DNA of 18,642 nt, from NCBI GenBank assembly GCA_910586675.1, contig CAJUJO010000031.1:1-18642 (forward strand), given 5' to 3'. This DNA comes from an uncultured Christensenellaceae bacterium. Lineage in GTDB: Bacteria > Bacillota > Clostridia > Christensenellales > Borkfalkiaceae. The notes beneath the pieces were generated by a model, which saw only the letters and a program-made list of their open reading frames with translations, did no database searches and was not told the origin of the DNA. Positions 1 to 5,286 of this stretch are shown piece after piece (the first letter of the stretch is position 1; each line of letters opens with the position of its first letter). Both the position numbers and the translations under genes were made by a program.

Positions 1-20
1 GAGGGACGCGCCCTCGTTTG

Positions 21-72
21 GCTGCTGTTTATCCTTACCAAGGATGTGCTCTACCTGCTGAGCCACAGCAGC
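21..72 (-). pseudogene. tRNA-Thr(GGU)-like remnant lacking the T arm
   Basis: On the minus strand the 5' half of a tRNA is clear: acceptor strand GCTGCTG (plus 66-72), a D arm with 4-bp GCTC/GAGC stem, and an anticodon arm with loop TTGGTAA (plus 35-41), giving anticodon GGU, threonine. After the anticodon stem there is no variable loop or T arm with a TTCGA-type loop. The sequence goes almost directly to ACAGCAGC (plus 21-28), which pairs perfectly with the 5' acceptor strand. This is what a deletion of variable loop plus T arm would leave. No full CCA follows and no convincing promoter was seen upstream. A pseudo-tRNA is the simplest reading; a T-armless tRNA-like RNA is the less likely alternative. 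Confidence 0.45.
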
Positions 73-187
73 ATGCTTGAAAAACATGAAGTTTTTTGTC
101 GGTTGTTTAGGAATAGATTTATAAGCCGAAAAGGCAAGAATAAGTATATATAAAAGTTGCCGTTAAGTCAAGTGATAAACGGTGAAA

Positions 188-231
188 AATAAAAAAACAA
201 TAAAAGAATTTTTTTATATAATGCTTTTATT
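188..231 (-). terminator. AT-rich intrinsic terminator of the aldehyde dehydrogenase gene
   Basis: Arms AATAAAAG (199-206) and CTTTTATT (224-231) form an AT-only stem. On the minus strand it is followed by a run of T (about 188-198). The stem overlaps the stop codon of the upstream minus-strand gene. The weak stem makes this a moderate call. The rest of 73-187 shows no gene. Confidence 0.45.
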
Positions 232-1591
232 TCAAAAAGCGTTTCAACATTCTTTCTTTTTGCTTTGAGTACGGTTGGTATCGAACGGGCAGATCCATGC
301 TGGCGGATTTATGTACGATGCTTTTTTCATGCGTAAAACAATCGAACCCTTTTTTTCCGTGATAAGCGCCCATGCCGCTTTCACCGAAGCCGCCGAACCC
401 CATTTCAGATGTGGCAAGGTGAATCACGACGTCATTTACGCATCCGCCTCCGAAAGCATACCGCGAAAGAAAATATTCGGCTACGCTTTTATTTTCGGTA
501 AAAATATACATCGCCAGCGGTTTCGGGCGTTCGTTGAGCGTCTGTAAAATAATATCGCAATCGCTATATGAAATTACGGGCAGCACAGGACCGAAAATTT
601 CTTCCTGCATGCTTTTATGTTTCCAATGAATATCGCTCAGTACGGTAGGGGAAATTTGTAACGTATTTTTGTTTCGTTCACCCCCGCAATAAATTGTTCC
701 AGAGTCGAGAAGGGTGGAAAGACGCTCAAAATGCTTTTGATTGATAATTTTTCCGTAATCCGGATTATCGAGCGGATTTTTTCCGAATTGAATATGGATT
801 TCTTGCCTGATTGCTTTCAGTAATTGTTTTTCTACGGAACGGTGCACGAGGACGTAATCGGGAGCAACGCAGGTTTGTCCGCAATTAAGAAATTTACCAA
901 ATACAATGCGCCGCGCGGCGAGCGGTATTTTTGCGCTCTCGTCTACGATACAGGGGCTTTTACCGCCGAGTTCTAAGGTAACGGGAATTAAACGTTCCGC
1001 GGCTTTCCGCATGACGGTTTTTCCGACTTCCGAGTTTCCCGTAAAGAAAATTTTATCAAAGGGGAGGTCGAGAAGGCGTTCGTTTTCTTTTCGTCCGCCC
1101 GTGATGACGGTTACATGTTCGGGCGGAAATATTTCGGCAATCATTTTTTCGAGCAACGCACTCGTAGATGGGGAGTATGCGGAGGGTTTTATGATTGCGC
1201 AGTTTCCTGCGGCAAGCGCATCTACGAGCGGTTCGACGGAAAGCATAAACGGATAATTCCACGGACTCATAATAAGGACGCAGCCGTAAGGAGACTTTTT
1301 GATGTAGCTTTTTGCGGGAAATTGCGCGAGAGGCGTCCTAACTTTTTCGTTATTTGCATATTTTTTGATGTGTTTCAGCATATGGGAAATTTCAGAAAGA
1401 ACCATCCCCGTTTCGCACATAAAACTTTCAAACGGGCTTTTTCCGAGATCGCAAGCAAGCGCTTTTGCAATATCATCTGTATGATTTTTAATTGCAAGAT
1501 AGAGTGATTTCAAAGCATAAATCCGTTTTTTAACGGGCAATGTTGCACCGCTTAAAAAATATTTCCGCTGTTTTAACAATATTTCTTCCAT
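227..1591 (-). CDS. Aldehyde dehydrogenase, family 3 (class 3) type
   Basis: NAD(P)-dependent oxidation of an aldehyde to the carboxylic acid; the substrate cannot be told from sequence. The 454-aa protein has the ALDH landmarks in order: PWNYP (110-114), the cofactor-binding Lys in IIKPS (about 135), FTGNSEVG (183-190), general-base Glu in ELGGKSP (Glu207), nucleophile Cys in NCGQTCVAPDYV (Cys241), EEIFGPVLP, and the class-3 style C-terminal stretch with NDVVIHLA, GFGGFGESGMGAYHGK and FTHEKS. Length fits the family (about 455 aa). I chose the ATG at 1591: the in-frame TTG at 1651 lies upstream of a near-consensus promoter that overlaps the extra 20 codons. The gene stands alone on the minus strand and is AT-richer than the core genes to the right. 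Cofactor preference and exact subfamily are uncertain. Confidence 0.9.
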   Translation of the reverse strand: MEEILLKQRKYFLSGATLPVKKRIYALKSLYLAIKNHTDDIAKALACDLGKSPFESFMCETGMVLSEISHMLKHIKKYANNEKVRTPLAQFPAKSYIKKSPYGCVLIMSPWNYPFMLSVEPLVDALAAGNCAIIKPSAYSPSTSALLEKMIAEIFPPEHVTVITGGRKENERLLDLPFDKIFFTGNSEVGKTVMRKAAERLIPVTLELGGKSPCIVDESAKIPLAARRIVFGKFLNCGQTCVAPDYVLVHRSVEKQLLKAIRQEIHIQFGKNPLDNPDYGKIINQKHFERLSTLLDSGTIYCGGERNKNTLQISPTVLSDIHWKHKSMQEEIFGPVLPVISYSDCDIILQTLNERPKPLAMYIFTENKSVAEYFLSRYAFGGGCVNDVVIHLATSEMGFGGFGESGMGAYHGKKGFDCFTHEKSIVHKSASMDLPVRYQPYSKQKERMLKRFLK

Positions 1592-1598
1592 AAACCAA

Positions 1599-1627
1599 AG
1601 TATAGCGCAGAAAGAAAATTTTGTCAA
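1599..1627 (-). promoter_or_regulatory. Sigma-A promoter of the aldehyde dehydrogenase, predicted leaderless
   Basis: On the minus strand, TTGACA (plus 1622-1627) and TATACT (plus 1599-1604) are separated by exactly 17 bp. Transcription should start about 7 nt past the -10, around 1591-1593, which is the ATG itself. No Shine-Dalgarno sequence precedes that ATG, consistent with a leaderless or nearly leaderless mRNA. Confidence 0.7.
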
Positions 1628-1685
1628 TTTTAGAAATGAAAAACGGAACAATATAAAATAATTTTTGAAAACGATTAAAAATCGC

Positions 1686-1713
1686 TTGCTTTTTTTTGCA
1701 GTTATGCTATAAT
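1686..1713 (+). promoter_or_regulatory. Promoter of tRNA-Ala
   Basis: TATAAT at 1708-1713 lies 15 nt before the mature tRNA start. TTGCTT at 1686-1691 is a fair -35 with a 16-bp spacer. It is divergent from the aldehyde dehydrogenase promoter. Confidence 0.6.
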
Positions 1714-1728
1714 TCAGACAAGTAAAAA

Positions 1729-1804
1729 GGGGATATGGCTCAGTTGGTAGAGCGGTACGTTCGCAACGTACAGGCCACGAGTTCGAATCTCGTTATCTCC
1801 ACCA
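1729..1804 (+). tRNA. tRNA-Ala, anticodon CGC
   Basis: Full 76-nt cloverleaf. The acceptor arm GGGGATA/TATCTCC contains the G3:U70 wobble pair, the known identity determinant for alanyl-tRNA synthetase. D arm is GCTC/GAGC. The anticodon arm GTACG/CGTAC has loop TTCGCAA, giving anticodon CGC for codon GCG. The T arm ACGAG/CTCGT has loop TTCGAAT. Discriminator A and the CCA end are encoded. GCG is visibly frequent in the GC-rich genes on the right of the window, so this dedicated reader fits the host. Confidence 0.95.
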
Positions 1805-1806
1805 TT

Positions 1807-1855
1807 AGCAACCTAAAACGAACCACTTTTTGTGATAGTTTAGGTTGCTTTTTCT
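1807..1855 (+). terminator. Intrinsic terminator of tRNA-Ala
   Basis: An 11-bp perfect stem AGCAACCTAAA (1807-1817) / TTTAGGTTGCT (1839-1849) is followed by a T tract (1849-1853), 3 nt after the tRNA CCA end. Confidence 0.8.
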
Positions 1856-1864
1856 ATTGTCTTA

Positions 1865-2050
1865 AAACGGCTACTTTATGCCGCGAAAGCCGCTTGACGT
1901 GAGAAAGGGGGCGTGTTAGGCTGGAACGCCAAAGGCAAACCAAAACCCGACTGATGTCAATCGGTCGGGTTACGCGTTTCGCCCTTATTTGCCTATACAC
2001 ACGCCCCTGCGAGGCTCACGTCAAGCGGAACGTGGAATAAATAGCCGTTT
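1865..2050. other. 186-nt nested inverted repeat (structured DNA/RNA element)
   Basis: Successive arms pair from outside in: AAACGGCTA (1865-1873) / TAGCCGTTT (2042-2050); TTTAT/ATAAA; CCGCG/CGTGG with one G-U; a perfect 14-bp pair CCGCTTGACGTGAG / CTCACGTCAAGCGG; GGGGCGTGT/ACACGCCCC; AGGCAAA/TTTGCCT; and a terminal 12-bp stem AACCCGACTGAT/ATCGGTCGGGTT closed by GTCA. Short internal loops separate the stems. No ORF of note is inside. It could be a noncoding RNA, a palindromic mobile or replication element, or a recombination substrate. I do not recognise a named family. No T run directly follows, so it is not a simple terminator. Confidence 0.6.
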
Positions 2051-2460
2051 GGTATTTGGCTTTGAATTGTATTTTTGTCTTTCGACAAGGGCGGACAAAA
2101 ACGGAAACGCATTGATTGTTTAGCCGATATATTTGTTATTAGCAGTACGCCGTAATTCGGTAAAGCATTTGGCTTTCTTGCCGATCAAGGGTTGCCGCAA
2201 GGCAAGCGGTAGTATCGGGGTATAAAGTAAAACACCGTTTTTGCGCTCATTTATATCAAGACAAGCGCACGCCACAAACTCACGACTGTTACAAAAGCGG
2301 TAGTTTTGCGGTAGTCAAACACAGCATATAGAAACAGCACAGTTTAAGGAAACAGGCAAAAGAAAAAATCGGGGTTTCGCGGAAAGCCTGCGCGTGTCCC
2401 CGAATTTTAGTTGCCGCCGATTGCGGTATTCGGTTTGTCTATTTAGTTGTGTTTGGTCGG
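2051..2460. other. Hairpin-rich region without a recognisable gene
   Basis: About 410 nt with no credible coding sequence but several local inverted repeats. These are TTGTC/GACAA (2075-2088) with the alternative TTTTTGTC/GACAAAAA (2072-2101), CTTGCC/GGCAAG and CCGAT/ATCGG near 2178-2218, TTGCGCT/AGCGCA near 2239-2269, CAAAA/TTTTG near 2291-2308, and TCGGGG/CCCCGA (2369-2403) flanked by A and T runs so that it reads as a terminator-like hairpin on either strand. Together with 1865-2050 and 2461-2520 it forms roughly 700 nt of structured sequence downstream of a tRNA gene. It could be a large noncoding RNA or decayed mobile-element DNA; the sequence alone does not decide. Confidence 0.4.
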
Positions 2461-2520
2461 TGTGGCGGGTGCTTGACGGCGAGCGTAGCGAGCCGCTTGT
2501 TTATTCAAGCACCCGCCACA
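2461..2520. repeat. 60-nt hairpin with a perfect 15-bp stem
   Basis: TGTGGCGGGTGCTTG (2461-2475) is the exact reverse complement of 2506-2520. Inside is a second short stem CGGC/GCCG around GAGCGTAGCGA. The right arm is part of a 39-nt repeat found again at 4506-4544. No T run follows, so it is not an obvious terminator. Confidence 0.75.
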
Positions 2521-2530
2521 GTGCCAAAGT
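2492..2530 (+). repeat. 39-nt direct repeat, copy 1 (second copy at 4506-4544)
   Basis: 36 of 39 positions match the copy at 4506-4544, and the last 24 (2507-2530) are identical. In both places it lies between a tRNA terminator and the promoter of a small gene. Similarity fades after the repeat, with a shared CTAATA a little further on. Confidence 0.8.
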
Positions 2531-2553
2531 GTGTTTTTGTTTATCTAATACAC

Positions 2554-2582
2554 TTGAAAAATGTCGATATTAGTGCTATACT
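2554..2582 (+). promoter_or_regulatory. Promoter of the 81-aa gene
   Basis: TTGAAA (2554-2559), 17-bp spacer, TATACT (2577-2582). A GTGC/GCAC inverted pair brackets the -10, a possible operator. The leader to the start at 2695 includes an AAAGGAA motif followed by an 8-codon ORF beginning at the ATG near 2609, too short to call a gene. Confidence 0.6.
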
Positions 2583-2694
2583 TATAAAAAAGCACAAAGG
2601 AAATCATTATGGCGATTTATTTAATAGATTATTAAAACTAATAAAGCCATTTATAAAAAAATAAGGAATTATCAATCTAAAAAGGAGAACAAAT

Positions 2695-2940
2695 ATGAAA
2701 ATCAATGATAATATCTTTGAACTTATAAGTGAAATGGAATATATTATAAGTAATAATACTTTAAGCAAAAATACATTTATTAACGCAGGGTTATCTGTTG
2801 ATGATTATGGCTATCGTTATCCTGTACGAATTAGTTTAGATGGCGATAAAGAAGAATCTAAAACGCAAATAAGAGAAAAAGTGCATACTTATGAACAAGT
2901 TAGTTACATTTATACTTTCAGTTGTGCATATCCAACCTAA
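2695..2940 (+). CDS. Hypothetical protein, 81 aa
   Basis: I do not recognise this protein. It is a small, mostly polar, soluble sequence starting MKINDNIFELISEMEYI, with an amphipathic helical N terminus and no membrane segment, signal peptide or metal-binding cysteine pattern. Support for a real gene comes from a strong Shine-Dalgarno AAAGGAG (2681-2687) 7 nt before the ATG, a good promoter upstream (2554-2582) and a strong terminator 24 nt after the stop. Base use is AT-rich like the rest of the island and unlike the core genes. Its layout parallels the XRE regulator at 4649. The protein may be a shortened version of something longer; nothing in the sequence settles this. Confidence 0.65.
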   Translation: MKINDNIFELISEMEYIISNNTLSKNTFINAGLSVDDYGYRYPVRISLDGDKEESKTQIREKVHTYEQVSYIYTFSCAYPT

Positions 2941-2963
2941 TATAAATTTCAATTTAGCGTAGA

Positions 2964-3002
2964 ATGGCTGATAAGACTAACTATCTTGTCAGTCATTTTT
3001 TT
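2964..3002 (+). terminator. Intrinsic terminator of the 81-aa gene
   Basis: A 13-bp stem ATGGCTGATAAGA (2964-2976) / TCTTGTCAGTCAT (2984-2996), including G-U pairs, with a 7-nt loop and seven T. It is closely similar to the terminator at 5287-5326. Confidence 0.85.
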
Positions 3003-3309
3003 GTGCAGAGCGACTACTTTTGCAATTCGGGAGCGTGATTTTGCCTTTCGTGGTGGCTGTTGTAGCACAGTTCTCGCAAAAGTAAACGGCAAAAAATAAG
3101 CACTTAAAATCTCAATATTGACTTTACAGCCTGACGGAAAACGTCGGGCTTTTTTTCTTATGCAAAAAACGCACTTATTTTTTGGTAACGGAACACAAAT
3201 AAAGACCTGTCGTTTACTTTCGCTGCCTCGCCAAATCAAAGCCTTACCACACCGAACAGTGCTACTTTGCCCCTGCCGAAAGGCTAATAAAATCACGGAG
3301 GTTTAGAAA
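3003..3309. other. Noncoding stretch with an inverted repeat and a recurring short motif
   Basis: No credible gene. TACTTTTGC (3015-3023) is inverted at 3076-3084. A GTTTACTTT..GC motif near 3207-3221 is again nearly complementary to 3076-3090, so alternative pairings exist on either side of the terminator at 3128-3157. Variants of TACTTT followed by GC recur near 1871, 3015, 3211 and 3272. The function is unknown. The stretch ends with the GGAGG of the next small ORF (3297-3301). Confidence 0.4.
3128..3157 (+). terminator. Strong intrinsic terminator without an obvious upstream gene
   Basis: AGCCTGACG (3128-3136) / CGTCGGGCT (3142-3150), loop GAAAA, followed by a run of seven T. It lies 126 nt past the previous terminator, so it presumably ends a separate short transcript from 3003-3127. 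I saw no protein gene there. Confidence 0.75.
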
Positions 3310-3474
3310 ATGCAAAAAGTAGTTTACTTGGCTTCAAAGGTAAACAAGGACGAGGTCGCTAAATGGGCGGTTCTTATGGCACGCATTGTCGCCCACCAAA
3401 AAATTTTGTCGCATTTTGTCGAAAGACGGATTGCGACGTATTTTATTGTTCTATTCTGTTTCAATCATACATAA
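3310..3474 (+). CDS. Small hypothetical protein, 54 aa
   Basis: A short ORF beginning MQKVVYLASKVNKDEVAKWA, with GGAGG (3297-3301) 8 nt before the ATG. The N-terminal 35 residues look like a soluble basic/alpha-helical sequence. The last 15 (IATYFIVLFCFNHT region) are hydrophobic and read like out-of-frame or junction sequence. It may therefore be the 5' end of a longer gene truncated by rearrangement. I recognise no family. The next gene starts 24 nt downstream and could be translated from the same message. Confidence 0.4.
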   Translation: MQKVVYLASKVNKDEVAKWAVLMARIVAHQKILSHFVERRIATYFIVLFCFNHT

Positions 3475-3498
3475 GTTTTAAGTGGGAGAATTTATGTT

Positions 3499-4095
3499 AT
3501 GAAGCATAAAATATGTTTTATTTTATTTGCGGTTTGTTTGATGATTACGTTAAGTGGTTGCGGAAAAGAATCGGGGGAAGTAAATGAAAGAGAATTTATA
3601 AAGTATGATTTGAGTTTGAGTATGGTAAAAACGGAATACAGAATTTATGATTCCACAGAGAAAATAATAATGTATTTTCCCGTTGCTACCAATAAAGAGA
3701 TAACGGCAACCGACTTGGGCGGTGTCGCCGCTAAGTTACCGCTAATAAAAGAGAATATAAAAGTTACATTGCGCGCTATGCAGCAAGATAAGTTAAATTT
3801 TCTTTATCAAGATAAATATATTTCGTTTTTGAAATACCGAGTCGATATAGAAAGTAAAAAATTGTTACAAGCGAACGATATTATAAATTTGTGCGATACT
3901 ACGCTATGGATATATCATAACTCGGAATTTCAAAAGATGCAATTCGATGAAGATTATTTGCGGATAACCATTGTTGATAAAGAGTCCGAAACCGTTATGC
4001 CCGAATGGAAAAACATTATATCCAATATAAGAAAAGATATCGAACTTGAATTAAACAATAGAGCGAATGAACCAGGCAGTATTTTCGTCCTATAA
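3499..4095 (+). CDS. Putative lipoprotein of unknown function, 198 aa
   Basis: The N terminus is a textbook lipoprotein signal: Lys-rich start MKHK, a hydrophobic core (5-17) and lipobox LSGC with Cys21 as the lipidation site. The mature protein should be anchored to the outer face of the cytoplasmic membrane. The remaining 177 residues are polar and AT-rich in coding, with alternating beta and helix-like stretches (YRIYDSTEKIIMYFPVA; LLQANDIINLCDTTLWIYH). I see no motif that names a family. A GGGAG-type Shine-Dalgarno lies at about 3483-3488, 10 nt before the ATG. The gene sits between the two tRNA units of the accessory island and is followed by a hairpin at 4119-4157. Function is not assignable. 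Confidence 0.8.
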   Translation: MKHKICFILFAVCLMITLSGCGKESGEVNEREFIKYDLSLSMVKTEYRIYDSTEKIIMYFPVATNKEITATDLGGVAAKLPLIKENIKVTLRAMQQDKLNFLYQDKYISFLKYRVDIESKKLLQANDIINLCDTTLWIYHNSEFQKMQFDEDYLRITIVDKESETVMPEWKNIISNIRKDIELELNNRANEPGSIFVL

Positions 4096-4118
4096 AGTTA
4101 AAAAGCGGCAAGGCAAAC

Positions 4119-4157
4119 TTCCCCTATGTTGCAGTAAAACGGCAATAGGGGGATTTC
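4119..4157 (+). terminator. Possible terminator of the lipoprotein gene
   Basis: CCCCTAT (4121-4127) pairs with ATAGGGG (4145-4151), and inner GTTGC/GGCA extends the stem. Only a short T stretch (GATTTC) follows, so termination strength is doubtful. Confidence 0.4.
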
Positions 4158-4278
4158 ATCGCTGTTGTTTTTCGGTGTTGTAGATGCGGATTTGCTCCGT
4201 CAAGTTTGTCGTTTCGGTATCTCACGCTTGTTTCATTGAAAAATACGGGATTTTTATTTCATTACTGACGAAAAACGG

Positions 4279-4307
4279 TTGACAGAAGAAAAAAAAGAGG
4301 CTAAAAT
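4279..4307 (+). promoter_or_regulatory. Promoter of tRNA-Val
   Basis: Perfect TTGACA (4279-4284), 17-bp spacer, TAAAAT (4302-4307), ending 17 nt before the mature tRNA. Confidence 0.8.
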
Positions 4308-4324
4308 GATTTCACATCCAGTGC

Positions 4325-4401
4325 GGGGGCATAGCTCAGTTGGTTAGAGCGCACGCTTCACATGCGTGAGGTCATAGGTTCGAGCCCTATTGTCCCCACC
4401 A
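4325..4401 (+). tRNA. tRNA-Val, anticodon CAC
   Basis: Full 77-nt cloverleaf: acceptor GGGGGCA/TGTCCCC with one G-U pair, D arm GCTC/GAGC, anticodon arm CACGC/GCGTG with loop TTCACAT (anticodon CAC, codon GUG), T arm ATAGG/CCTAT with loop TTCGAGC, discriminator A, encoded CCA. It has its own promoter and terminator. Like the tRNA-Ala(CGC) upstream, it reads only a G-ending codon. Confidence 0.95.
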
Positions 4402-4410
4402 AATCAAAAT

Positions 4411-4458
4411 AATCCGAACTCACTCATAATTAATCGTGATTGGTTCGGATTTATTTTT
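4411..4458 (+). terminator. Intrinsic terminator of tRNA-Val
   Basis: AATCCGAAC (4411-4419) / GTTCGGATT (4443-4451), a long loop, then TTATTTTTT. It starts 9 nt after the tRNA. Confidence 0.75.
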
Positions 4459-4505
4459 TATATCAGCGACAAATAGAGAGAGCGGGTTATGAATAATCGC
4501 ACGCC

Positions 4506-4544
4506 GCCGCTTATTTATATAAGCACCCGCCACAGTGCCAAAGT
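4506..4544 (+). repeat. 39-nt direct repeat, copy 2 (first copy at 2492-2530)
   Basis: Three mismatches to copy 1. Here the hairpin of copy 1 is only partly kept: GCGGGT (4482-4487) can still pair with ACCCGC (4525-4530). It precedes the promoter of the XRE-type gene. The surrounding 4459-4609 holds nothing else recognisable. Confidence 0.8.
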
Positions 4545-4609
4545 CCTATGATTTGTCTAATATTTGCTTCATATTCGCTGTTTGTGGGTAATACTTTTTC
4601 GTATTTGTG

Positions 4610-4618
4610 TGTTATAAT
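4610..4618 (+). promoter_or_regulatory. Extended -10 promoter of the XRE-type gene
   Basis: TATAAT (4613-4618) preceded by TG at 4610-4611 (extended -10). No good -35 lies at 16-18 bp. Transcription would start about 25 nt before the ATG at 4649. Confidence 0.5.
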
Positions 4619-4648
4619 AGTGCTATCAAACGAAAGGAGATATTCTTT

Positions 4649-5238
4649 ATGGATATGCAAAAAGTCGGAACATTTTTAGCCGAATTGCGTAAAGAAAGAA
4701 ATCTTACACAAGACGAATTAGGCGAGCCAATAGGTGTAACAAATAAACGGTTTCACGTTGGGAAAACGGCAATTATTTACCGCCCGTTGAAATGCTGCAA
4801 ATTTTAAGTAAATTGTTTGACGTGAGCATAAACGAATTGCTTTCGGGCGTACGTTTGGACGAAAAACATTATAAAGAAAATGCCGAAGAATATATTGTTA
4901 CGGACTTAATGAAAAAAAGGAACGAAGCAAAAAAGCGATTGACTGTTTCTTGTATTGTAGCCTTAGTAACAATTCTTGCTGGTCTTTCGATAATTCTTTT
5001 GAGTGCTTTGCTTTCCGCGCCTATTTGGTTAAAAATCATTTGTATCGTTTTTTCGTTTATTATCATAATTCTCGGCGTAGGGGTGTGTTGCGTTTTGACT
5101 GTTGATGCAGGTGTATACGAATGTCCCGTGTGTGGTGAAAAGTTTGTGCCGTCAATGAAAGATTTTATCGGCGGCGCGCATACGTTGACAAAAAGAAAGT
5201 TGAAATGCCCGAAATGCGGCAAAAAAAATTTTTTGTAA
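4649..5238 (+). pseudogene. XRE-family HTH regulator with TM helices and zinc ribbon, frameshifted
   Basis: The first frame gives an HTH start (MDMQKVGTFLAELRKERN.. LTQDELGEPIGVTNK) and then nonsense after codon AAA near 4746. Adding one A to the A-run at about 4745-4747 restores the conserved continuation TVSRWENGNYLPPVEMLQIL, joined in the second frame to SKLFDVSINELLSG and on to the stop at 5238. The repaired product of about 196 aa has an N-terminal XRE helix-turn-helix, two adjacent transmembrane helices (within IVALVTILAGLSIILLSALL and the following hydrophobic run), and a C-terminal zinc ribbon CPVCGEKF..CPKCGKK. This domain order is familiar among Firmicutes regulators. AAGGAG (4634-4639) precedes the ATG. 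The defect may be a true one-base deletion or a sequencing error in a homopolymer. No slippery site supports programmed frameshifting. Confidence 0.8.
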
Positions 5239-5286
5239 AAAAAGATTGAGTTGAAATTCGTTTTAGGTTACTACCACTCCCATTAG

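Noticed and set aside
1592..1651. 20-codon upstream extension of the aldehyde dehydrogenase from a TTG
   Set aside because: It overlaps the -35 and -10 of a near-consensus promoter and is not family-like; the start of the transcript would lie downstream of the TTG.
1865..2050. Integron attC site or group II intron domain
   Set aside because: No RYYYAAC/GTTRRRY core boxes, no integrase or reverse transcriptase in the window, and no domain V-like sequence.
2449..2664. Open frame of 71 aa across the 15-bp hairpin and promoter
   Set aside because: It runs through the perfect inverted repeat, the 39-nt repeat and the promoter at 2554-2582, has no ribosome site, and its N-terminal part is just translated repeat.
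1781..4401. tRNA 3'-end duplication that would mark att sites of an integrated element
   Set aside because: The 3' end of tRNA-Ala and that of tRNA-Val share only the generic T-loop/CCA pattern, and I found no exact duplicate of either 3' end elsewhere in the window. A weak CCATTAG similarity near 5280 is not enough.
4740..4800. Programmed ribosomal frameshift in the XRE gene
   Set aside because: No X XXY YYZ slippery heptamer, stimulatory stem or internal SD at the frame change; a one-base deletion or read error is simpler.
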